Source: an uncultured Planctomycetaceae bacterium
Lineage (GTDB): Bacteria; Planctomycetota; Planctomycetia; Planctomycetales; Planctomycetaceae
Direction: 5' to 3'
Assembly (NCBI GenBank): GCA_943787265.1
Contig: CALSLT010000046.1
Coordinates: forward strand, 1 to 55,996
Length of the DNA stretch: 55,996 bases
The position numbers and the translations under genes are program-made. Positions within the stretch are counted from its first letter, which is position 1. The number at the start of each line of letters is the position of its first letter. This document shows, in pieces, positions 17,140-25,698 of this stretch. Below the pieces are notes generated by a model that did not search any database, had not been told where the DNA came from, and was given only the letters and a program-made list of their open reading frames with translations.

Positions 17140-20100
17140 GTGCGTCAATCTATTGCGACTTTCGCATTATTCGTGTTCTGTCTGGTGGGCACCGCGTTCT
17201 CGTTTGAAACGCCTCGGGTGATTGCGCATCGAGGCCTGCTCAGCCACGCACCAGAAAATACATTGGCAAACTTCCGTAGCTGTCTCTGGTTGAGAATTGG
17301 TTTTGAAGTTGACGTGCAGCGGACAAAGGACGGTTCTTTGGTCTGCATCCACGATGACACCCTCAACCGCACGACAAACGGACGTGGCCGCGTTGCCGAA
17401 CAGTCACTACAGCAACTCAAACGGCTTGACGCTGGCAGTTGGTTCGGTAGTGACTTCAAGGACGAACGCATTCCGACGTTCGCCGAGGTGGCTCAGTTGA
17501 TCAATTCGAATGGTCACTCATCAACTCTCATCGCCGTCGACCTGAAGGCACCCGGAATTGAAGCGGATGTTATTGCTGCAGCCAAACAAGCACGTGTGCT
17601 GGATCGGCTACTCTTCATCGGATCGGCAATTCGCGACAAAGCGGTGCGAAAGAGCCTTCGGAACGCTGACTCATCGGCTCACGTCGCCTGCCTGGCCAAT
17701 GATCCCACACAGTTGGACTCGGCTGTCGATGATGAGAATTCTGACTGGGTCTACTTTCGGTACCTGCCATCACGCATGGAAACCGAGAAGGTCAGGTCAG
17801 CCGGAAAGCGATCATTCATCGCCGGCCCGACGGTTGCCGGTCTGGAACCTGTCAACTGGCGACGAGCGAACAATTCTCAACTGGATGCCGTTCTGACGGA
17901 CTATCCGCTCGAACTGAGTTCGCTTCATCGCGAAGTTCAGCAAAACGCGAGCCAGTATGCCACAAGTTCAAAGGTCGACCATGTCACGAAACCGTTGACG
18001 GATGCTGACCCGGAGACTGTCGAAATTCATGGAACGAGACTGCAGGACGCAGTGTCACTCATCAGGCGTTCGGTCGATAACGACGAACTGCGAGGTGTCG
18101 TTTTACTTGTCGCTCGCCGCGGCAAGATTGTGCTGCACGAAGCGATTGGATTCCGAGACGGCAAACGAACAGTTCCCATGAAGAAGGACTCCCTGTTTCG
18201 CATGGCGTCGAACAGTAAAGCTGTTACCGCCGCGGGAATCCTCGCTCTCGTGCAGGATGGCCTCGTGGCTCTGGATGATCCCGTGAGTCGATACATTCCG
18301 TCGTTCGGTAGCGAACAGTCAAAGCAGATTACGATCCGGCATTTGCTGACGCATACCAGTGGCCTGCGGATTCCTTCACTGTTTCTCGATCCGCTGCTTA
18401 GTCGTGAGGATTCAACAGAGTCGCAATTGATTCCGGAAGTCGCTCGCTTCGGACCAATCGGTGCAAAGGAACTGCCGAGCAGTTCATACTCTTACAACAA
18501 CGCAGGCTACAATACGCTGGCCGGAATCATTGAGGCCGTGACAGGTTCGTATGAAGAGCATCTTCGCAGCACGTTTTACGAACCATTGGGAATGCACGAC
18601 AGTTGCAACCATGAGTCCGTTGCCGATCACGATCGAATGAGTGGAGTGTTCCGGCAGGCCGATGACGGGACTTGGGAGACTCGCTGGAAACCCGGCGACG
18701 CTCCCGACTGGCCATTCCCACGCGGTTCCGGAGGGATGGTCAGCTCAGCAGAAGACTACGCGACGTTCTGCTACATGATGTTAAATCGCGGTGTATTCGG
18801 TGGCCGACGAATACTTGATGAAGGGTTGGTCCTTCAGGCCACGAACCCCCAGGTCAAACAGATTCCGGCTGCAGTCAGATACGGTCTGGGATGGACTGTC
18901 AGAGAGGACAACGGCACGTTTTCGCACTCGGGATCAGACGGCACGATGGTTTGGGTCGATCCGAAACGCGAGCTGATCGGAATGGTTCTGACGCAGACTC
19001 AAACAAAGTTGTCGCCTCGCAACGCATTTCGGGACCTTGTGACTCAAGCGTGTTTCGATTCGCCAGAGTCGAACCCATCCGACCCGCTGACGCAGTCGGA
19101 AGGGTTCTATAAAGACATCTTCATGAGCAGTGGCGTCAATCTCAGCAGCCGAAAAGTATTGCACGCGGCCGAATCGACCGAACTGACATACGAGTATTAC
19201 GCCGGTCGACATGTGACTCGACAAAACCAGATCATTGCCGGAACGGACGACGACACCAACGGAGCACTGCTCTATCCCGATGGTCAGCCGCGATTCCGAA
19301 TGCTCTATGTCAACGGCGGCGGAGCAACGTCGCACGGAAAATCTTTGACGAAAACCGGACGCAACAACCTGCGTCGATTTTATGAACGAGGCGGCAGCTA
19401 CTGTGGATCCTGCGCAGGCTCATTCCTGAGTGGACGCAATGTCGATACGAAGACCGAACGCCGACTCGGCTATCTTCACATTTTTCCGCACAACACTCTC
19501 AACACAGGCCTGAAGAAAGCACGCGTCGGTCACTTTATCCCGGGGGAATCCCCGTTGCTCAAATACCGACAGTTCGGTGAGGACCGACACGTGCCAGACA
19601 TCTACCACAACAACGGCAACTGGCTGTCCCTGACAGATGGTCCACATTTGCAGGACATCACGGTCCTTGCCACGTACGACAATCCGGATCACAAGACTCA
19701 CGGGGGAGCAGCGATCTGGGCGTACCGCAACAACGAGGAAACCGGTCGCATTGTCAACATCGGGTGTCACCCCGAGGGTGCTGACGAAGGAGCGCGTCTG
19801 GCGTTAACAGAAGCCTGCTTTCTTTACGCACTTGACGGAACGGGAGCGGTGAAGATCAAGGGCGATTTGTCCAACGGCACAGTTCGTGTTATGGACAAAG
19901 CGACTACCGACAACGCACCGAAACTGACTCGGATCGGTGATCGACAACTGCATCACTTTCGATTCACTGTCGCCCCGGAAACACCAGATGTGACAATCAC
20001 GCTTCAGCACCAGTCACAGGCAAGTCTCAGCATCCACGTGAATCCCGACTCGCCAGCCTTTCGAAGCAACGCACAGCATTCGGTCCGGGTTAAGGATGGC

Positions 20101-20280
20101 ACGGACGGATTGACAACAACGCTGAAAGCTGGAAAGTGGTATGCCAGTGTCGAGTGCGAGACGGCCGTCAAGTCGGTCATGGATGCCAACTCCGGGTTCT
20201 ATCGCTACTACGGCAATACTTGGATCCTCAACGGCATCCCCTACTCGATCCGCGTGGAACAGACCAACGCCAAACTTTGA
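17140..20280 (+). CDS. Three-domain exported fusion: GDPD + serine beta-lactamase-like + GATase1-like
   Basis: GTG 17140 follows GAGGAG by seven bases. The product is 1046 residues with a signal peptide (MRQSIATFALFVFCLVGTAFS). Domain 1 (about 22-270) is a glycerophosphodiester phosphodiesterase: IAHRG (His30-Arg31), Glu56 and Asp58 (FEVDVQ) and His71 (IHDD). Domain 2 (about 300-650) is a class C/PBP-type serine hydrolase: SNSK (Ser357-Lys360), YNN (452-454) and HSGSDG (His596). Domain 3 (about 690-900) resembles class I glutamine amidotransferase/BPL_N domains: NGGGATSHG, GSCAGS (Cys758) and GCHPEG (His877). The tail (about 900-1046) is beta-rich and PPC-like. The frame is open throughout with no sign of a shift. 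Envelope lipid or peptidoglycan ester/amide turnover is a guess. Confidence 0.85.
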   Translation: MRQSIATFALFVFCLVGTAFSFETPRVIAHRGLLSHAPENTLANFRSCLWLRIGFEVDVQRTKDGSLVCIHDDTLNRTTNGRGRVAEQSLQQLKRLDAGSWFGSDFKDERIPTFAEVAQLINSNGHSSTLIAVDLKAPGIEADVIAAAKQARVLDRLLFIGSAIRDKAVRKSLRNADSSAHVACLANDPTQLDSAVDDENSDWVYFRYLPSRMETEKVRSAGKRSFIAGPTVAGLEPVNWRRANNSQLDAVLTDYPLELSSLHREVQQNASQYATSSKVDHVTKPLTDADPETVEIHGTRLQDAVSLIRRSVDNDELRGVVLLVARRGKIVLHEAIGFRDGKRTVPMKKDSLFRMASNSKAVTAAGILALVQDGLVALDDPVSRYIPSFGSEQSKQITIRHLLTHTSGLRIPSLFLDPLLSREDSTESQLIPEVARFGPIGAKELPSSSYSYNNAGYNTLAGIIEAVTGSYEEHLRSTFYEPLGMHDSCNHESVADHDRMSGVFRQADDGTWETRWKPGDAPDWPFPRGSGGMVSSAEDYATFCYMMLNRGVFGGRRILDEGLVLQATNPQVKQIPAAVRYGLGWTVREDNGTFSHSGSDGTMVWVDPKRELIGMVLTQTQTKLSPRNAFRDLVTQACFDSPESNPSDPLTQSEGFYKDIFMSSGVNLSSRKVLHAAESTELTYEYYAGRHVTRQNQIIAGTDDDTNGALLYPDGQPRFRMLYVNGGGATSHGKSLTKTGRNNLRRFYERGGSYCGSCAGSFLSGRNVDTKTERRLGYLHIFPHNTLNTGLKKARVGHFIPGESPLLKYRQFGEDRHVPDIYHNNGNWLSLTDGPHLQDITVLATYDNPDHKTHGGAAIWAYRNNEETGRIVNIGCHPEGADEGARLALTEACFLYALDGTGAVKIKGDLSNGTVRVMDKATTDNAPKLTRIGDRQLHHFRFTVAPETPDVTITLQHQSQASLSIHVNPDSPAFRSNAQHSVRVKDGTDGLTTTLKAGKWYASVECETAVKSVMDANSGFYRYYGNTWILNGIPYSIRVEQTNAKL

Positions 20281-20306
20281 CGGACGTTGTGGAACAAGTT
20301 GCGGCG

Positions 20307-21854
20307 TTATCGGGGGCTGAGCGATATCTTGAAGAGGCTTGCGACATCCTCGACTATTGGTTTCTGTTCCGTTTCTGCTCGTTCATACCAACCGGCAAAA
20401 TACGTCTCCAGTGACGAGTTTTCAGACGGACTACCCAGGTTCAGTGACCGGACAACTCGCCATGCCTGTGGGTGCCGCTCGAAGATTTTCAGCATCCTCA
20501 CAGCAACGACGAGATTCAATTCTCGATTCGTTGCGGTCGAGTCAAGAGTGTCTTTGTTTTGCTCGTACCACTCCTGCAAATCGCCCGGCGAGACGACAGG
20601 TGCTCCTGCAATTCGATCATCGGCGTATTGAGTGAGAGAGGCCGCGTAGGACTTCCAGTTCGGGTACGGAGCCTTCGATTTCCAGGATTCGCCCATTGCC
20701 CGGAGGGAGTACAGCGACGCACACTCGCAGATTGCTTCTTCAAGCCACATTTGCTTGTTGGGAACATCTCTGTAGTTGGCGAGGATGTGGCACATCTCAT
20801 GCGAAAACTGAAACGCGAATCTCGCCCACAATCTCCCTTTCACGTTGAGCAGGACTTTGTACGTGTCAGCCTCACCACGGTCGAACGCGACAAGCGGGCC
20901 TTTGGAGTCGCTAACAACTCTGATAGGGCGCAATCGAGGTTTGCCAGCTGAAGACCATAGAGGAAGTGCCGCCGAATTCAGTACGTTCAAAATGTCAGGC
21001 TTCTGTGCACTTCCCCAATCCTCAGAAGCAAGAGAGATCGCCAACTTTACAGTTGCCTCGGTGGTAGCGGCAGGAGAGTTCGCGGCAAATCGCAGCGTCT
21101 CTCGGACATGGTGAGCGTGCAGAACGACCCCAAGACGAAACGGGTGCTTCACCACGCGACTTTCGTAAACAGACTCGATTCGCTCATCGTGATTTTGCTG
21201 ACCGACGACGACACCAACGACAAGTGGTTTTCCGTCTTTCCCTGGAATGAATACAGGGCCGCCACTATCACCAGAGAACGTGGTGAAATCTGCCAGAAAT
21301 GTCGGGTATGACTTTGGCGATAACAGCGGTGGGCTGGCGAAAATCCCCTGCCTTGCGATGGGGTGACCGGCACGGCTGGACTCGAATCGTTCGGGGTAGG
21401 TAAACACGAACAAGCGGTCGCAGATGCCCACTCCCTCTGCTGCGAGTCTTCCAGCGTCAGCAAGTCGGTCAATCGCGAGTGCAGCGACGGGTACGGGAAG
21501 CGAGTCATCGATTTTTAAAACTGCGACGTCGTGCTTCTCGTGGCGACGCCACATTGTTTTGGAGTCCTTTCGAATTGCGATTTCGCGGTCAACTCGCTGG
21601 TAGCTGCCATTGTCACTCTGGCGACGCAGAACAACGATTGCGGTCTCGCCTTTCATTCGCTCCAGAGTGTGGGCAGTCGTCACAAGATACAGAGAAGCGT
21701 CTGGTTTACTGTTTCGGACGAAGAAGCACGTGGAAGTTGATGCCGGGTTGAAAAGCTTGAAAGTCGCATTCATCACGGTGCCGGCGAATTGTGCAGCGAA
21801 GACATTCTGAGGAATGGCCATCGCAAGAATGGCGTACATTGCCAAGAATTTCAT
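20307..21854 (-). CDS. Exported protein with a trypsin-like serine protease domain and a C-terminal HExxH metallopeptidase-like domain
   Basis: ATG 21854 gives MKFLAMYAILAMAIPQNVFA, a signal peptide; codons upstream to 21911 are not signal-like. 515 residues. The N-terminal domain has the full S1 triad: His62 (TTAHTL), Asp109 (KHDVAVL) and Ser197 (FSGDSGGPV). The C-terminal domain has HEMCH at 352-356 and an acidic LEEAICECAS motif at 371-380, a gluzincin-type arrangement like DUF1570 or M48-like proteins. Two complete protease-type sites in one chain are unusual. The gene converges on the GDPD fusion (26-bp gap) and diverges from the tricorn-like gene. Confidence 0.82.
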   Translation of the reverse strand: MKFLAMYAILAMAIPQNVFAAQFAGTVMNATFKLFNPASTSTCFFVRNSKPDASLYLVTTAHTLERMKGETAIVVLRRQSDNGSYQRVDREIAIRKDSKTMWRRHEKHDVAVLKIDDSLPVPVAALAIDRLADAGRLAAEGVGICDRLFVFTYPERFESSRAGHPIARQGIFASPPLLSPKSYPTFLADFTTFSGDSGGPVFIPGKDGKPLVVGVVVGQQNHDERIESVYESRVVKHPFRLGVVLHAHHVRETLRFAANSPAATTEATVKLAISLASEDWGSAQKPDILNVLNSAALPLWSSAGKPRLRPIRVVSDSKGPLVAFDRGEADTYKVLLNVKGRLWARFAFQFSHEMCHILANYRDVPNKQMWLEEAICECASLYSLRAMGESWKSKAPYPNWKSYAASLTQYADDRIAGAPVVSPGDLQEWYEQNKDTLDSTATNRELNLVVAVRMLKIFERHPQAWRVVRSLNLGSPSENSSLETYFAGWYERAETEQKPIVEDVASLFKISLSPR

Positions 21855-22137
21855 GTCAGACCGGTATTTCGTTCGTGGGTAAAACCAGTACGAACTATCA
21901 GATGATCGCACTGCCCCTGACGTCGCGTTGCAATCCGATCAGTAGTCCCTCTGCTACCAATTGGTCAAGTGTCGCGATCAACATCTGAAGTCCACTCGAC
22001 ATGGCCGACATACGGTTCGAATAGAGTGTTTCACGAAGCGTTTTCCCTTTCGAACCAATCATGGACATCCGTAGGATGGAAGGTCTTATCTCATTGCAGT
22101 TTAGAGACTCCTACCTGATAGCGTCAGGCTCACGAAC
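21855..22137. promoter_or_regulatory. Divergent intergenic region between two protease genes
   Basis: 283 bp between oppositely oriented exported-protease genes. It should hold both promoters, but no specific elements could be recognised. Confidence 0.4.
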
Positions 22138-25100
22138 ATGCGTACTGCTCTTACGGTCACGTTTACAATCCTGTTTTTCACTTGCGTCGCAAATGCAGAC
22201 CTCAAGGTTCAATTCGCTACACAGCCAAACCTTTCTCCAGACGGCCAGTCGCTGCTTTATGTGGAGCGGGGTGATATTTGGCGAGTGTCGAGTAAAGGTG
22301 GTCTCGCTATCCGGTTGACGTCGCATCACGCCAGCGACTCACAGCCGATGTACTCTCCCGACGGCAAACAGATTGCGTTTATCAGCGATCGTACGGGCAG
22401 CAGCCAGGTTCACGTGATGAGCCGCACTGGAGGCGAACCGAAGCAGCTCACTCTCCACACGGAGGGATACTCGCTTCAGGATTGGTATCCCGACGGCAGA
22501 CATCTGCTCGTGCTCGGAACTCGGGATCATCACTGGCGCTCCGCATCTCGGCTGATGAAGATTAGCTCCACCGAGCGCTCGGCTGAAAATCTGTTGTTTG
22601 ACGGATACGGCTCAGAAGGCAAAGTCAGTCCCGATGGAAAACGAATTCTGTTTGTTCGGGAGGGAGAGCGTTGGTGGCGCAAGGGATATGTCGGATCTCG
22701 CTCAGCGCAAATCTGGATGTTTGAATCGTCGACAGAAAAATTCACAAAGCTTGCCGACAGCGCAGCCGGACATCGCTCCCCAGAGTGGGGGCCTGACGGA
22801 AAAACCTTCTATTACTGCAGCTCTGAAGAAGCTCCGAATGGAGCACGGAATCTGTGGCGGTTTGATGTCGCGTCGAAGGAGGCAACTCGTATTACCGAAT
22901 TCGAAGACGACCTGGTCATATCTCCAACGATTTCACGAGACGGTCAAACCATCGTGTTTTCTCATCAGTTTGATCTGTATCGCTACGACAAAGACGACAA
23001 AGCTCATCCTCAGCCGATCGACATTCGTATTCGCACAGACGACGTTCCATCGGACGTCCATCGACGAACACTCAACAAAGCCACCGACGCTGCATTCAGT
23101 TTGGACGGCCTGGAGATCGCCATGATTTCTGGCGGCGATCTGTGGGTAATGGAAACTGAATTGAAGGAGCCAGTCCGAATCACTGACTCGCCACAGTTTG
23201 AATCGGATCCTGTCTTCATCAATGACGGTGATGCCATTTTGTATGTCGGATGGAAAAACAACGAACCCGACATCTGGAAAGTCGAACGCGCCGACGTTTC
23301 GAAGTACTGGTGGCAAAGCTCGGATTTCAAACGAACTCAAATTACGAATGACTCCGAAATTGAATCGGATCTTCGTCTCAGTCCTAACGGCAAGGATGTG
23401 GCCTACATACGTGGTCGTGGCGATCTATGGATTCAAAACCTGGAGTCCGGCCAGACCACGCTGTTGGTCGATTCGTTCAGCGCGCCAAGCTTCGACTTTT
23501 CGCCAGATGGCAAATGGATCGTCTATTCACAGACTGACGATGACTTCAACAACGACATCTGGATCGCCCCAGTCGATAAGTCTTCCGATCCAGTCAACGT
23601 GTCGCGACATCCCGACGACGAATACGGTCCGAAATGGTCAACTGATGGGAAGATGATTGCCTTCAGCGGTCGTCGTACTGCCGACGAAGTTGATATCCAC
23701 TATCTCTATCTGACAGACGAGGACGACGACACCGGTTCGCGAGACCGCAGTCTCAAGAAATCGCTCGACGCATTTGAAAAGTCTCGAAAGAAGCAGTCTC
23801 AGCCGACTTCGAAAACGGAACCGACAGTTAAGAAAACGGAGGAAGAGCCGAAAGATCGTTCACGGCCGGACAAGAGCCAGACTGCATCTAATAAAACCGA
23901 AAAGCCGGAATCGGGCAAGACCGAATCTGAAGTTGCAGCCCAAAAGAAGCTGCCGAAAGTCCGGATTGACTTCGACAACATCCACCGTCGCCTGAGGACA
24001 ATTTCGGTGCCCAACGGATCCGAACGAGTGTTGGGCTGGGCACCTGACGGAAAGAAACTCATCTTCACCGGAAGAGTGAAGACTGAATCCGGGACGTACT
24101 CGGTCACGTTTCCGAGTGATCTCACTCCGAAGAAAATTACTGCAAGTACCGGAACACTGAAGGGCTGGTTGAAAGGTCCGGACCGGCTCTTGTGGCTGGT
24201 TTCTGGAGTTCCTGCCGCTCAGCCAATCTCCGGTTCTGCAAAGACGTACCCATTTTCGGCATATCAGGAGCTAAGCAAATCCGCACGTTACCGAGCCGGA
24301 TTCGAAACGGCTTGGCGCATCATGCGAGATGCCTGGTACGACGACAATTTTGGCAACCATAACTGGGACCACGTGCGGCGCAAGTATCTGAACGCTGCAG
24401 AATCGGCATCAGATTCATCAGCGTTTGCGAAGGTGCTGAGTCTGATGCTTGGCGAGCTAAACGGCTCACATCTTGGTTTCTACCCAGCATCGGATCTTGA
24501 TCCAATTCTGGATGGTGGCGACGAGTGGCACCCAACGACTGCGCACCTGGGTCTCCGATTTGATCCGAAGTTCATCGGCCCTGGTCTCAAAGTCAGAGAT
24601 ATCATTCCGGACGGTCCGGCAACAGAAAGCGGCAGTGTGATCAGTCCAGGCGAAGTCATTCTCAGCATCGACGGCATATCTGTCGATCCGAAGATTGATC
24701 TCACAACCGTTCTCAATGGACGGACAAGTCGAGACGTACTCTTGAAAGTCCGGTCCAAAGGAAAAGAGGGAGACGAGCGGGACGTCGTACTGAGACCGAT
24801 CAGCTACGCTCGCGCTCGATCGTCGCTGTACAGGAAATGGCAGGACGACAATCGAGCAATGGTTGCTCAGCGAGCCAGTAAAATCGGGTACCTGCACATT
24901 CAGGGAATGAACTGGAGCAGCTTCCTCGATTTCGAGCGGGAACTCTACGACGTCGGATACGGAAAGGACGGGCTCATCATCGACGTGCGAGATAACGGAG
25001 GCGGTTCGACCACCGACCATTTACTGACTGCACTGACACAACCGGATCACGCTATCACCGTTCCACGAGGCGGAGGTCCTGGGTACCCGCAGAGTCGCAA

Positions 25101-25491
25101 AGTTTATGCAACCTGGACGAAGCCGATTGTCGTTCTGTGCAACCAGAACAGTTACAGCAACGCAGAAATTTTCAGTCATGCGATCAAGAATCTGAAACGT
25201 GGCAAGCTGATTGGCGTCCCAACGGCTGGCGGCGTGATCAGCACTGGAGCCGCTCGAGTAATGGATGTTGGCACAGTTCGACTACCGTTTCGCGGCTGGT
25301 TTGTGAAAGACACGGGCGAGGACATGGAGCTGAACGGAGCCATTCCACACGTCATTCTCTGGCCTCGTCCAACAGAAATCCCCAGCGGTAAAGATCGGCA
25401 GTTGGCCAAAGCCGTTAAGGTCCTTCGCCAGGAAATCAAAACCTGGAAGGCTCAGAAAACTCCCGAACTCCGCAAGGCGACGGATCGATAA
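22138..25491 (+). CDS. Tricorn-like S41 protease, exported
   Basis: 1117 residues with a signal peptide (MRTALTVTFTILFFTCVANA). Residues about 25-700 are WD40/TolB-like beta-propeller repeats with recurring 'LSPDGK' blades (YSPDGKQIAFISDR, FSPDGKWIVYSQTD). They are interrupted at about 535-610 by a Lys/Glu/Ser-rich, probably disordered linker. A tricorn C1 region with ELNGSHLGFY follows (His of the catalytic set). Next come a PDZ domain (GPGLKVRDIIPDGPATESG, SIDGISV) and an S41 core with the nucleophile Ser1007 in NSYSNAEIF and GKLIGVPTAGG downstream. Tricorn-type proteases cut oligopeptides; here probably in the periplasm, feeding the peptidases encoded nearby. Confidence 0.9.
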   Translation: MRTALTVTFTILFFTCVANADLKVQFATQPNLSPDGQSLLYVERGDIWRVSSKGGLAIRLTSHHASDSQPMYSPDGKQIAFISDRTGSSQVHVMSRTGGEPKQLTLHTEGYSLQDWYPDGRHLLVLGTRDHHWRSASRLMKISSTERSAENLLFDGYGSEGKVSPDGKRILFVREGERWWRKGYVGSRSAQIWMFESSTEKFTKLADSAAGHRSPEWGPDGKTFYYCSSEEAPNGARNLWRFDVASKEATRITEFEDDLVISPTISRDGQTIVFSHQFDLYRYDKDDKAHPQPIDIRIRTDDVPSDVHRRTLNKATDAAFSLDGLEIAMISGGDLWVMETELKEPVRITDSPQFESDPVFINDGDAILYVGWKNNEPDIWKVERADVSKYWWQSSDFKRTQITNDSEIESDLRLSPNGKDVAYIRGRGDLWIQNLESGQTTLLVDSFSAPSFDFSPDGKWIVYSQTDDDFNNDIWIAPVDKSSDPVNVSRHPDDEYGPKWSTDGKMIAFSGRRTADEVDIHYLYLTDEDDDTGSRDRSLKKSLDAFEKSRKKQSQPTSKTEPTVKKTEEEPKDRSRPDKSQTASNKTEKPESGKTESEVAAQKKLPKVRIDFDNIHRRLRTISVPNGSERVLGWAPDGKKLIFTGRVKTESGTYSVTFPSDLTPKKITASTGTLKGWLKGPDRLLWLVSGVPAAQPISGSAKTYPFSAYQELSKSARYRAGFETAWRIMRDAWYDDNFGNHNWDHVRRKYLNAAESASDSSAFAKVLSLMLGELNGSHLGFYPASDLDPILDGGDEWHPTTAHLGLRFDPKFIGPGLKVRDIIPDGPATESGSVISPGEVILSIDGISVDPKIDLTTVLNGRTSRDVLLKVRSKGKEGDERDVVLRPISYARARSSLYRKWQDDNRAMVAQRASKIGYLHIQGMNWSSFLDFERELYDVGYGKDGLIIDVRDNGGGSTTDHLLTALTQPDHAITVPRGGGPGYPQSRKVYATWTKPIVVLCNQNSYSNAEIFSHAIKNLKRGKLIGVPTAGGVISTGAARVMDVGTVRLPFRGWFVKDTGEDMELNGAIPHVILWPRPTEIPSGKDRQLAKAVKVLRQEIKTWKAQKTPELRKATDR

Positions 25492-25698
25492 TCACTCGGA
25501 CAATCACCGAGAAGTGGAGGGTATCAAAAGGTGTCTGGTGTCTGCGGTGTCGTAATTTGATGATCGCGATACACTCGTAAAAACGGCATCCATGTCGAGA
25601 ATCTCAAAAAAGCTGAGTAGCACGAAAGAGCAACTCGACCAGCGATCGCCGAACGTTCAACAAGGAATCCAACGTCGTTGAAACGAGAACGGGACACT

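Noticed and set aside
25494..25514. Small inverted repeat CTCGG/CCGAG after the tricorn-like gene as a terminator
   Set aside because: Only five paired bases and no T-run, so it is too weak to call.
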